DNA of 64,000 nt, from assembly GCF_000224145.3 (NCBI RefSeq), contig NW_004190436.2, positions 1 through 64,000 on the forward strand, in the 5' to 3' direction. The stretch is from Ciona intestinalis (Eukaryota > Chordata > Ascidiacea > Phlebobranchia > Cionidae). Below the pieces are notes generated by a model, which worked only from the letters and a program-made list of their open reading frames with translations, did no database searches and was not told where the DNA came from. Positions 10,998 to 22,978 of the stretch are shown here, piece after piece (within the stretch, counting starts at the first letter, position 1; each line of letters opens with the position of its first letter). A program made the position numbers and the translations under genes.

Positions 10998-11480
10998 CAC
11001 AGAAATAAAAAATAGTAGAACGCGCAACTGCACAAAACCGTGATATATTCTTTTTACTTATTCATGTGACCGCCAACTCCGTCCTCATTTCGCTTTGTCT
11101 CCATTATAAACGATAGGCGCATAGTATTTTTGGGAGGTTTCAGTTGTTTATTTTAAAAACTATTTAAGTTTATTAGGCCAGTTTAGTTATTTAGTAGGTT
11201 AACGCTTACAGTTTACTACTTTATTAAAAAAAATTAAATATTTAAAAAAATTAAATAAAAATTCTTAAACAAAACGGTTTGTTAGAAATATATATATTAG
11301 AAAATATTTGTTTACCCTATAATTTTAAATTAAGTAAAAAAACGAAGAAAAACTACATAAAACGCCATCGATTCCATTGACTACAATGGTAAACGGGAAC
11401 GACCTGCGAAAGAGAGAGAGTATCACCTCTCTCCTTTGCCGACAATGGAGATGCGCGTTTTATTCTTTTTTATTTCTGTG
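10998..11480. mobile_element. hAT-like non-autonomous element, copy 1
   Basis: Inverted ends CACAGAAATAAAAAATAGTA / ..ATTCTTTTTTATTTCTGTG, 483 bp, flanked on both sides by the 8-bp direct repeat GTGGCGAC (10990-10997 and 11481-11488). An 8-bp target duplication is the hallmark of hAT elements. No transposase frame inside. Confidence 0.9.
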
Positions 11481-11587
11481 GTGGCGACCCACCACGTGTG
11501 TGTGCGCCGAAGTGTGTACGAGTGCCATTTTCTTATCGTTTTTCCCGCTATAAATACCGTGTGTCTTTTTACCGTTACAATATTGCC

Positions 11588-11785
11588 TATATAGAAGGGT
11601 GGGAGAAGATGGGACACCTTTACCACATAATATTTAAATATCCCTATCGTGTTATAAACAATTAGCAACGGTCTATGAGAGTCGCGAGAAAATGGTTTTA
11701 TAATTCTCTAAATGTTTTTTCACTGAATATAACTAGAAAATAGAACGAAAAGATGTCCCATCTTCCCCCACACTACTATATACCA
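11588..11785. mobile_element. MITE of the GTGGGGGAAGATGGGACA family, near full length
   Basis: Arms GAAGGGTGGGAGAAGATGGG and CCCATCTTCCCCCACACTAC, internal TATCGTGTTATAAACAATTA and GAAAATAGAACGAAAAGATG. Both arms are well kept. Confidence 0.9.
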
Positions 11786-11890
11786 CCATCCAGCTATATA
11801 ATGCATTTATAACACCATCCGTAACTATTTAATGCATTTATAACACCATCCGTAACTATATATTGTATATACACCACCATCCGTAAGTAA
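11783..11890. repeat. Tandem repeat, about 35-bp unit
   Basis: Three to four units of ACACCATCCGTAACTATATA with TGCATTTATA spacers. A related shorter array follows the MITE in the second duplicate at 14745-14820. Confidence 0.75.
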
Positions 11891-12015
11891 TATGGACGTT
11901 TATTGCATTTTAGTTGTTGTCCGTAAGCACCCGCACGCCCGCGCGTCGGTAGTGTCGGCATCCGCCGTCAGTAAATTAGTGTTACCCGTTATAAAGCTCG
12001 GGAACGGGTTCGCTT

Positions 12016-12357
12016 TTAAACTGTCTTTTGTCTTAACTGCAAGACGCAGTCCAGTGTCCATTCCACGTTTGTCTTTTTAGTTTTAAATGCTGGAATCGTG
12101 CCATGGTTTTCTTCTAGATAACGTACTAAACTCTCATTCTGCATTGGTACTGGGGTCCATCCTATTGCAACCGTTAGTTTATCGGTAACAAATAAGTGTA
12201 CTGCGTATACGTTTTCCAAATTTAGCAGATTTTCTTGCAGCTCTAGTACATCCTTTCTTGTCTTACACTTACATGTTGCTTCAAGTAAGTTACCCTTTCG
12301 TTCTGCAATTCCTTGTGTCTTTGAGGTTGAAAAATTAATAGCATCTAAAATTTCCAA
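12016..12357 (-). pseudogene. Unknown open frame, possibly retrotransposon gag-like
   Basis: A 113-codon minus-strand frame whose composition looks coding: charged N-terminal half (STSKTQGIAERKG, CKCKTRKDVLELQENLLNL), then AVHLFVTDKLTVAIGW, PVPMQNESLVRYLEENHG. The pattern P-x-P-x2-N-x2-L-x2-YL-x3-HG vaguely recalls the RNA-binding fold in gag/ZCCHC3-type proteins, but I cannot identify it. An acceptor-like CTGTAAAG lies directly upstream, so it could be one exon. It sits between the two halves of a duplicated segment in transposon-rich DNA, so a mobile-element origin is most likely. Confidence 0.35.
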
Positions 12358-12428
12358 TATTCCTTCACAGTTTGGTCTTTACAGATGAAGCGTAGAGAGA
12401 TCGTATTTAGCAATTTGTTCTTTTATTT

Positions 12429-12750
12429 AAAAACCTTATTTAAATAGAATACAAATTAAAACAGTTAGAAATGTAAAATATAAAAGTAAATAGATATTGC
12501 AACACAAACACGCGTTGCGAGTAATAGAACGTTCTATCACGTCGCCTGAACCAAATGTGACTGCAGAGAGAAGTCGATGACCTAGCGGTGAACGAGAACG
12601 TAAGGTTACACGAAAAAGCGCACACGTGGGTTCACCGAGTCGTGAAGGTATAAATCACGGAACAACAGCGGGGGCGGATTATGAACGAATAAACAACGCA
12701 GTTAAATTGAATATAAATGAAACACCACACAGATAATTGCCTATCGAGTT
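12429..12750. repeat. Duplicated segment, copy 1 (pairs with 15537-15858)
   Basis: Starts AAACCTTATTTAAATAGAAT and runs through ATAGAACGTTCTATCACGTC and GGCGGATTATGAACGAATAA; matches 15537-15858 at roughly 95% by eye. No gene recognised. Confidence 0.85.
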
Positions 12751-13410
12751 GCCTGTTGGTACTGCATAACATCTATCACTTTAATGGGCAGCTGTGCAGC
12801 CCAAATGCAGAGGCATGCCTAGTGATTCTCCAGCTTGTATACAAAAATGAGGATATTCATTATATAACTTATAAGCTCCTTGTATGTAATGACTATCTGC
12901 TTTAAAATTATCTTGTCTATATGCTATTAAGTTTTCTGGGTTATAAAATGCGTAGCTGCAATGCTTATAAACACCGGAAAATGTGATACTCATCAATCAT
13001 CTCAAATGCTACCATTGCCTCATCTTTTCCTCTTCCTTAATTAGCCATAAATGCCCACGATTAAAACTGTAAATGTTACTAAAACTCATTTAAAGGTAAC
13101 CAAATAAAGAAAACTTAGTAACATACATCTTACAAAATTAGACACATAGGTAACAGCATACCGTATTAGCACATACGATCCTCAGCGTTAATACTACATA
13201 TATTTGCCCGAGCACGGAATCAGTCAAGCGTGACTTGTCTATACCAGTTATTTGGAGATATATTTAAATATATGATATATTAGTTGATAAAATTTGCACA
13301 AAATGTGGAAAACATTATTGCAAATGATATGAAATCACAATATCTGAATAAACAAGAGGTCACAGATCTAATGAATGATCACGTTTTAAACTAATTAGCA
13401 TAAGATAACA

Positions 13411-13606
13411 GAGTCGGGGAAGTTGGGACACCTTTAACACATAATATCCAAATAGCCTGATCGTGTTTTAAACAACTAACAACGGTCTGTGGAAGTTGTG
13501 TAGATACGGTTTTATAATTCATTAAATGTTCTTTGTTTACTACCAAATGAAAAGAGAACACAAAATGAAAAGGTGTCCCACCTGCCTCCCACCCTGTTAT
13601 ATTAAT
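13411..13606. mobile_element. MITE of the GTGGGGGAAGATGGGACA family
   Basis: AGTCGGGGAAGTTGGGACAC at one end and AAAGGTGTCCCACCTGCCTC at the other, with internal CTGATCGTGTTTTAAACAAC. Confidence 0.85.
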
Positions 13607-14557
13607 TAATCTTTTTACTACAACGTTATATTAATTAATCCTTTTACTACAACATCCTTTTACTACAAAACAAATCAGAAGTAACCAACAAAACGGGTTC
13701 TAGTCGCCATTGGTGACTGTGGGCAGAATGTATTTATACATGTATTATATAACTAATGAAACTTATGACGTATGAGGATTGAGTGATGTGTGAAGAATAT
13801 GTGTAAATACGCTTTGTACAACTCCTGTACCATGTGTTTATTGTAAACTTACACTAGTTAACGTTGTCGTCGCTTAAAAACGTTTGTTTTCATGAATTTT
13901 GACAAACCGTAATCACGCAGTAATTAGGTAATGTTAGAAGTTAATATTAATTATATGATGTTGAATTAAAAATAATGTTTTAAACACGATTAATGATAAT
14001 ACGGTATAAGAGTAGTGCATTTAATGCGCCCTCACTTAAATGCTAATAGTTTGATTCAGTCGTGAATCGTTGTGTGGATACTACACGTGCCGTCGTTTCC
14101 CGCCAAACTGCCAGACAGTGTTTCCGCTATGTAATGCATGAGGAAAGTAATCGTTAATTAATCGCTCATCATGCGGTTTTAAATCTGAAAATTCAGTATA
14201 AAAATTATAAATATATATTATGATTTGATTTCAATCAAGAGAATAAAGAATAAATGCTAGAATTGAAAATTAAGGGAAGGGCGGAAAAAAGTCGTCCAAA
14301 AAACAACAACAACAACAAGAACAACTGTTCGACGAAAAAGGATCTATATGACCACTTACGTGCTCAATAACGTGCTTAATAATGCATGAATGAATTTGTA
14401 AACGCCAAAAGTTGTTTGTCACGTGGTGTATCTATATGTTTAGGTATCTATGCTTTTTCTTATCGTTTTTCCCGCTATATACCGTGTGTCTCGTGGTATT
14501 CATCCTTATAAAATTCACCGCTACCAATAAAGTATCAACCGCTTCAATATTGGATAT

Positions 14558-14748
14558 ATAGAAGGGTGGGGGAAGATTGGACACCTTTAGCACATAATAT
14601 CCAAATATCCTTAGCGTGTTATAAACAATTAGCAACTATGAGAGTCGTGAGGAAGCGGTTTTATAATTCTCTGAATGTTCTTTGTTTTTACTAAATATAA
14701 CGAGGAAATAGAACGAAAAGATGTCCCATCTTCCCCCACTCTACTACG
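14558..14748. mobile_element. MITE of the GTGGGGGAAGATGGGACA family
   Basis: Arms GAAGGGTGGGGGAAGATTGG and CCCATCTTCCCCCACTCTAC. It occupies the same flanking context (TATCGTTTTTCCCGCTATA upstream, ATATGGACGTTTATTGCATT downstream) as the copy at 11588, so the two were duplicated together. Confidence 0.9.
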
Positions 14749-14934
14749 TAACTACATATACCATATATACCACCATGCGTAACTATATATACCATATATA
14801 CCACCATCCGTAAGTAATATGGACGTTTATTGCATTTTGGTTGTTGTCTGTAAGCACCCGCGCGTCAGTAAATTAGTTTTACACATTCATCCGCACATCC
14901 GTAAATCCGCGCGTCAGTAAATTAGTGTCATCAT

Positions 14935-15431
14935 CACAGAAATAAAAAAGAGTAGAACGCGCAACTGCCCAAAACCGTGATATATTCTTTTTTCCATTCA
15001 CGTGACCGCCAATTCCGTCCCCATTTCGCTTGGTCTCCATTGTAAAAGATAGGCGCACAGTGATTTTAGGATGTTTTAGCTGTTTATTTTAAAAACTACC
15101 CTAACTATTCCACTTTATTAGGCCAGTTTGGTTTTTGGTAGGTTAACGCTTACACTTTAGCGCTTGTTTAGGAAAATTAATTATTTTATAAATTTAACTA
15201 AAAAACTTTCAAACAAACGGTTTATTAAAAATATATATATGTTTGGAAATATTTATTATTCCCTATAAACTTAAATTAAGTCAAAAAACGAAGAAAAACT
15301 ACACAAAACGCCCTGGCATCCATTGACTACTATAGTAAACGGGAACGAGTTGTGAAAAAGAGAGAGTGTATCATGCTCTCTCTTTTACCGACATTAGAGA
15401 TGCGCGTTCCATTCTTTTTTTTATTTCTGTG
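14935..15431. mobile_element. hAT-like non-autonomous element, copy 2
   Basis: Same family as 10998-11480 (ends CACAGAAATAAAAAAGAGTA / TTATTTCTGTG), 497 bp, flanked by the perfect 8-bp duplication GTCATCAT (14927-14934 and 15432-15439). The different target duplications prove two independent insertions. Confidence 0.9.
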
Positions 15432-15536
15432 GTCATCATCCGACGTCAGTAAATTAGTGTTACCCGTTATAAAGCTCGGGATCGGGTTAATTAGTTAATA
15501 CCGTGCTCATGCATTAGATCTGTGATCTCTTGTATT

Positions 15537-15858
15537 TAAAAACCTTATTTAAATAGAATACAAATTAAAACAGTTAGAAATGTAAAATATAAAAGGAAAT
15601 AGATATTGCAACACAAACACACGTTGCGAGTAATAGAACGTTCTATCACGTCGCCTAAACCAAATGTGACTGCAGAGAGGAGTCGATGACCAACGGTGAA
15701 CGAAAACGTAAGGGTACACGAAAAGCGCACACGTGGGTTCACCGAGTCGAGACGGTATAAATCACGGAACAATAGCGGGGACGGATTGTGAACCAATAAA
15801 CAACGCAGTTAAATTGAATATAAGTGAAACACCACACAGATAACTGCCTATCGACTTA
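15537..15858. repeat. Duplicated segment, copy 2 (pairs with 12429-12750)
   Basis: Near-identical to 12429-12750, from AAACCTTATTTAAATAGAAT to ACAGATAACTGCCTATCGA. Part of a larger, rearranged local duplication. Confidence 0.85.
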
Positions 15859-16335
15859 GTCGTTGTAGCTTGCTTTGCCGCTGCAGCATAAGAGCGTTCG
15901 CCCTCACTACTGTCAACTTTTGAATGAGGACCTCGTATACACCATAGCTTTGCTCTCTCTACGTGTTTTGAATATGATGTCTATGGCCGCATCAGAAAAA
16001 AAAGTTAAATTCTTTATCGATGTTTTCTGAACGCTGATTGGTTTAAAAATTCCGTAACGTTTGTTTATAAACTTTATTTTTAACATTTACTTATGTTTTT
16101 TAAAACAGTAAATCGGATTATTAAATGAAAGAGCAAAAAAATACGATACAGTAAAAATTGCTCGAGTATAACATAAGTGTCGTTTGGTGTTTACAATAAA
16201 GTGACCCTATAGGTATTTTAACGGAACGTTTTTAAACACTTTAGGTTTTGGCGGCAATTTGCGTCGCATGGGGACAGACTACAGTATATTTTATACGTTA
16301 ATTTAATAAGTAGTAGGTAGATTTTGAATTTCGAA

Positions 16336-19300
16336 ATGGGAACAAATGAAAAGCAGGTAGGCTACTTATACCCTTTTTGCTTGGTAAAAAGTTAATGCGA
16401 ATAACGATCCGCATTAACTCGTCATATGCTGATAACTCGCTAACCGCGTTATTTTGCATGGTCATTGTTTTATGCTCGTATTAACATTGAGTAAGCTTAT
16501 TTTAGTGCAATATTATTACATCTAGTTTATAAAATAAGTTTTAATACTTTATGGTGCTATTACCAACGAAAACCTAAAAAATTAATAACCGAAAAAGATT
16601 AGGCTCTTAAAAGGAAAACTGTACTTTCACTATACTTTTCTTTACTCGCATAATGCGAGTAACAACCAACCTCCTACAGCAGATGACACGGTTATGACGT
16701 TATGTGTGTTAACTTTGTTTTTGCGAGTAAATATGCGAGTACTTACGCGCATAAAGTGACCATGCAAAAAGGGTAATAATAACGTTTTGCGTAACATAAA
16801 TTTTGTGTTAATTAAGTCATATATGTGAGTTTGGGGTTATTGGTTATAGGAGTTAGTAGTTAGTGGTTAGCAATTATGCTGGCTGGGGGATTTTTCACTA
16901 GCACCTAAAATCGTCCTTGGAGATACAGTTTAGCTAATAATACACTGAACTGTGTTGTTTGGGTTTAGAGTGATTAAATGGGAGTGTTTAGAACTGAAAG
17001 ATAGTAAGTTCTTGTAAACCTTTTTGTTAAATCTAATATGGCATCTTAAAAAAGTGCTGACAATACAATCTGCTTTGTTTTAGCTTGAAAATCTACTTCG
17101 TGGATCCGATTCAAACAAGATTGAAGAGTTCTTGCAGTCAAATCTAAATACACCCCAAGCGTGTGGAACAGTGTTTGAATCTTGCCTTCGTAGAGTAGCA
17201 CAGCAGGTTTGATAATGTTAAGCTTATAAATCCTGAATCCATTCAGATTATTTATGTGTATGAAGTATGATAGTCCTTAATAAGAACTTTAACATAGCAA
17301 ATGTGGCAGTCAGATTGGAAAATTATTGTTTTAGTAGTGCATGAGTTTTACAGCGTGCATCACTGCTACAAAAGGTATATTTTAAGTGAAATGTAACTTT
17401 TTTGACTGCAAACCTAGTCTGCTGAGTATGGCAGGTGCACGAGTGATTCTGTTTACAAACTTTTGGTGATACACAACATTATTTGTCCCACACACACACC
17501 AATTTATTTAACAAAGAAGAAAATACGTATTAAATGAAGTAAGATTTCCTAATGTGGATAAAAATATAAATGCTTTGCACACAGACTTTTGATGATGTCA
17601 CTCGCGCATGCAAAAACTAATCATTTTGCATGCGCGAGATTTCATAAGAAACTGCCATACTCTGCAGACTGAGCTATAGAAAACTAGTTATGCTTTGGTA
17701 AAAAATATAAATTACGATAACTAGAAATTACTATTTTTAACCAATTTTTACCATCAGGGCATACAGAAAAACCGCGCTGAAACAGTGTTGTGTGTTTTAA
17801 AAATTGTGAAGTATTTATGTGAGCAAAACAATCAAAGAGGAATTCATGTGCTAATAGCAGCTGGAATACTTGAAACTTTAGGTAAAACTGTACTAGGCAT
17901 ACATAACTACTTTGAAAGAATTATGGCCTATCTAATATTTAATGCACGCCTCTAAAAATAGTATATATATATATATCTATTTTTTTAAGTATTTAAGTAT
18001 AAGTATATAATTTCTTTTTAATATTTACCAAGAAGTTGCCAAATTTATGATAATATTTTCACTGTTTGGCATGGAAAAATTCGGGGGCGGCATTATAAAC
18101 ATTTGTTCACTCAATAAGGTAAACAGCTCGATAAAACGATATGTTGGGAGGACTAAACTCGCTTTAAAAAATGGTAATGCGAAGAAAAAAACACCTTATA
18201 CAATGCCGGGTTTGAGTGAGGGAATTCGTAAAAACATATTCTAATAAAACTTTTTTTTATTTTTTTAGGCAAAATTTTCCTGTATGTCACAGAAAAAGCT
18301 GCTGGACGTCAGTTAAACGTTTCCGACCTTCTTACTTTGTTACTTGATTGCATAACTGTAAGTGTTTACTCTGTCATTAACTATACAATTACAAACTAAT
18401 AATGTCACATGCAAAACTGTAAAGTATTATTTTTTTGATATTAATTAAATCAAACTAATGGTTTTTAGTCCTTCAAATTTAGAAGAAAAATTTGCCTGAA
18501 ACATAATAACCGCTTAGAATAAAAGTTGCAATAAAAAAATTAGCTAAATAAGTGTAGTTTTACCTACAAAAGCTGGTTGCGATAAAACTATTTTTAGTTA
18601 GCACGTGGAGTTGTCCTTTCTTACCCCAAGTACCACACTGTTTTTTAGTACTCTACTTTACTTGGTATGACTATACTTTTTTTTAAAATACAGAGCGTAA
18701 TTGAATTGCAAAGCACTAAATATACATGGCTTCAATCAAACTGTGACTTGTTCCTTTCGTTTCTTTGTAAAAGTTACACAAATGTTGAACTCAAAAGAAA
18801 AGTAAGTACCATTCAAACTTTAATTGCTTTAACTGTATGAACCTACCTACACCCAGACCCATTGCTCATTCACTGTTTAAGCCTTATTTTTTTAATATTT
18901 TTGTTGTTTTAAGTTTTCTTCTAATAAATAACTATATATAATATATATATATATATACCTTAAATTACAAAGCAGTGATGCAATAAAGTTAGTTTTACCC
19001 AATTCTCATAAAAACCGCTTAATTTAGGAACATTTGTCACATTCCCACTAGGGATACCATTTTTCCTATACAGCGTGTCTGCTTATAGATTAACATGGGT
19101 ATAACTTCATGAGTACCATTGTCCTTAGGTTGTTGAAGCTTTTATTGGAATCTTGGTTTCGTTGGATTCTACCTCCATGGACCAAATCCGCAGTTCGATT
19201 TCATGCACACCATTGATTGATGACCTTGTGTAAGCTTGAATATGATATTTTATGTTAAACTTACTAACTTTATTCTTATGAATACCGCTGTGGCATAGTA

Positions 19301-22300
19301 GTTAAAGCACCCGCTTCTAATGTAAAGGTTATGGGTTAAAAAGGCTTGCGCTACCATTGTGGGTATATGTGTCTCTTAACAGCAGTTAACCTGACCCAGT
19401 GGCCACTAACAGGTTGTCAAATTGTCAGCAATGCTGATAAGCCCACCCACAAAGTTACATAAATGGTAATTTGTAAGCTTGCACGAAATGTATAAAACAA
19501 AATATCCATGTTATAACTACTATCATTTTCGGGCCACCAGAGGATAAAGCTAGTTGCATGCACATTTAAACTGAATTTGGTTGAAGTCAAAAACTGTTTT
19601 CCACATTTTTATATTATTACCTGGACCTGTCAAAGTACAGCATATGTAAATTGCATTATTTTTACCATTTGAATGAATGTAATGAATGATTGTATGAATG
19701 AATGTAACTTACTTTATCCTCGCGTGGCCGGAAAACGACAGTCGTTATCACACGGGTTTAACACCTCGTGCCAGGTTACAAGCTACCATGTATGTTACTT
19801 TGTGGGTGATTATTTTTTTGGGATTTTTTCATGTATGGCTGATAATTTAGACAACCCATTAGTGACCAGTGGGTTGGAGCAATTGCCGTTAAGTGTCTTG
19901 TGCAAGGACACATACGCCCACAGCGGTAGCAGCGTCGAGCCTTGAACCCGTTACCTCTGGGTTACAGGCAGGCGCGCCAACCACTATACCATGGTGCCGG
20001 ACGAATTTGTTAAGGGCTACTTAATTTCATTTAAAGAGATGTCAGTTGGTTGCTTTACTACCAATGTACCTATGTACGTCCTTTATGTTTTATCTATTTT
20101 TCCAGTGAAAACATTCTTTTGAATCTCAACTACTTTGGAGATTATGATGTTCAAGTGGGAATAGTTGAGTTATTGTTTCGGTTGTATCCAACTGTAAAAC
20201 GAAAAGAAAAAGCTCAATCCTGGAATCATAACGATGAAACTGCACGTCTCTTTTGCTGCATAAGTTACAACAATTTTGAGTCGGTAAATTAATGTATAAA
20301 ACATATAGTCATATATTATATACTTTATTTTGATTGGGGTCATAGGCGACGATTTAGGGGTGCATGGGTTGCATCTGCACCCACAAATTACAAACCTCTG
20401 AAATCGAATAACAGTATTGAATCATTATAACCGCTAATTTGGAGAATATCTGTCATATTCCCACTGGAAATGTCATTTTTCCTCAAGCTTGCTTACAAGT
20501 TGATATGTGTATAACTTTATGAGTGTTATTTTAATTTTTTTCTTTATTGATGAATAGGACAACCTACATGACCACTGGGTTAAAGTAATAAACCTTGGGT
20601 GTTTTGTCTAGAGATACACTTGTCTACAATGGTGGCATTTGTACTTTGGTTTCAATCTGAGTGCATTAACCACTCAGCTAATAGTAAGAAAACATAGTAT
20701 TGTAGCTGGCCAGCTGGTATCGTTACACAACACAATAAATGAATGTAACTTACTTTATCTTTGTGTGGCTGAAAAAATGACTGTCATTATAACACAAGTG
20801 TTTTGTTTCAAACACCTCATGCCAGCTTACCAATTACCTTGTACAATTTACATGCATTAAGTAAAAACCATAATATTTAACATCTGTGCTCGAAGCACAG
20901 TCAACCATTATAAGGCGTATATCTGAGGAACTGTTACATTTTGCTTCATCAAAATGCAATCTTTTACTCAAGACATGTTTTTAGTAGATAGAAGTGATAT
21001 TTTTAAAACAAATTGTTTTATGTCAAGTCTTATAAACTACTACTGGTACCTTGCAAATTAGTCTTTCTGGTAATTACCTTCTTTTTGCAGAGTGCCAGGG
21101 CTTATATTAACAAAGTGAACCAAACATCTCAAGAAAAATGGTAAGTTTAGATGTTTGTTATTATCATACAGATACTCAAACAAAATTGTTGGTGATAGAT
21201 AAAATGTTTGTATTGTGCTACACAGGCACTGTAGACTGTAGCACAGTTGGTTAGCATGCCTACTTCTAACCTAGAGTTAATGGGTTCAACTTCAAGGTTG
21301 GTCGCTGCTACTATTGTGGGCGTATAGCTCCCCGGGCAAGATACTTAAAGGCAATTGCTTCAACCCAGTGGTCAATAATGGGGTGTCCAAATTATCAGCC
21401 ATACATAAAAAATGAAAACTCCCTAAAAATATTTACCCACAAAGTAACATACTTGGTAACTGGTGGTATGAAGGTATTATTGTTTTATATAATAAAAATA
21501 TTGGTATAATTGCCACATAAGCAGATTTATTCATTTCAAAGGGTTGCATCATATCATTGTATGTCCCTTGTTATTGGGGATTTAGTTCTTGGAGAAAAGG
21601 ATGAATGTTGGATGGATTTATGTTTCCGAAGCAGGAATTTGGGAATTGCGTTTGGTCCCCGTTTTGAATATGTGAGTTTTCCTCTTGTGTTTTGTAATAT
21701 TTAAATGGTCTGATGTTGAGCCATAGTGCTTTGCACGCATGCCTTTTACCCATGGATTCAAGGCTTGTCATTGCTACCATTGTGTAATGGCAATTGTTCC
21801 AACCTAGTGGTCACTGGTCACTCATGGATTGTATAAATTATTAGCCATACAAAACAAATAAAATAATTACGTACAAAGTAACATACTTGGTAACCCGTAA
21901 GTTGGCTTAAGGTGTATGAAACAGAACACTTGTGTTGCTAGCAACTTTTGTTTTCTAGCTATGCGAGAATAAAGTAAGTTACATTCATTCATTAAATAAA
22001 TGATTGTTAAATTGTAACACTGAGTAAGTTTGTGTGTGTATATTATATATTGCAAATAACTGTTTATATCATTCTTATTTTCTTTTTTTTATTGATATTT
22101 TTCAATAACAGTGTTTTCTAAAATATTTTTTTAATAGGGTTGGTATGCAGTGATGTCTGATAATGTGGAAGATTTTAAAATTGAAGGTAAGTCATTGGTT
22201 ATGTTTACAAATATAGTTAAAAATGTAAAGTATTTGTCTTTGGCTGAGCAACGACAGTCTTTATGACATAAATAGGTGTATTGTTTTACACCTCATGCTG

Positions 22301-22947
22301 CTTATGAGTTACCACCTATGTAATTCTGTAGGTTGTTATAACTTTGGATTCTTTTACGTCTTTTATCTAACGCTGAAAAATATTTAACCTTTAAAATATC
22401 TGCTTTTTCAATTGGTCATACCAATCAAATGGACACGCTTTAATTTTAGAATGGGATGCTACAAAATGCAGTCTAAATGAATTGGACTTAAATTTTTGCC
22501 TGTGACCAGAGATTTAATTAGGGGGTCCGTCTAATGGGTTCAGACCAGCTTCTTTTAAAATTGTCTGTACAGTTTTAAAGCAGAAGATCTTTGCTTTATC
22601 ATGCAACGACAAATAAGTTGACTCATCCAAAGCACTAACATTGTTTTCTTTTGGTTAAAACATTATACAGATGAAGAGAGCAGTATAAAGATGGTTTTGA
22701 CAACAAAAGTTTCAGTGAGAAGAATGTTTGAAAATGATTCTTTCTCTGACACCTTGCGTGTCATTTCATTTACATTTCGAAAAACCGCCTATTTCACAGC
22801 AGCATTTTTAAGAAGCAAAGTTAATCAAATTTTCTCCAAAATTGCTAAGGTATGCTTGTATATAAATACCTTTTGTAGTATTGCCGGGTGGGGGAAAGAC
22901 CATATAAGATGAGAAAATACAATAAAAAGATGTTCTGTCTCCCCCCT

Positions 22948-22978
<31 letters not shown>

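Larger units (their letters stand above)
8549..16335. other. Transposon-rich interval without an intact gene
   Basis: Between the last recognised SLC26 exon and the SYCP2 start codon I see only mobile-element DNA, decayed coding pieces and AT-rich filler; the parts that can be named are listed separately. If missing SLC26 exons or a promoter exist, they should lie here or in the gap at 9862-9911. Confidence 0.6.
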
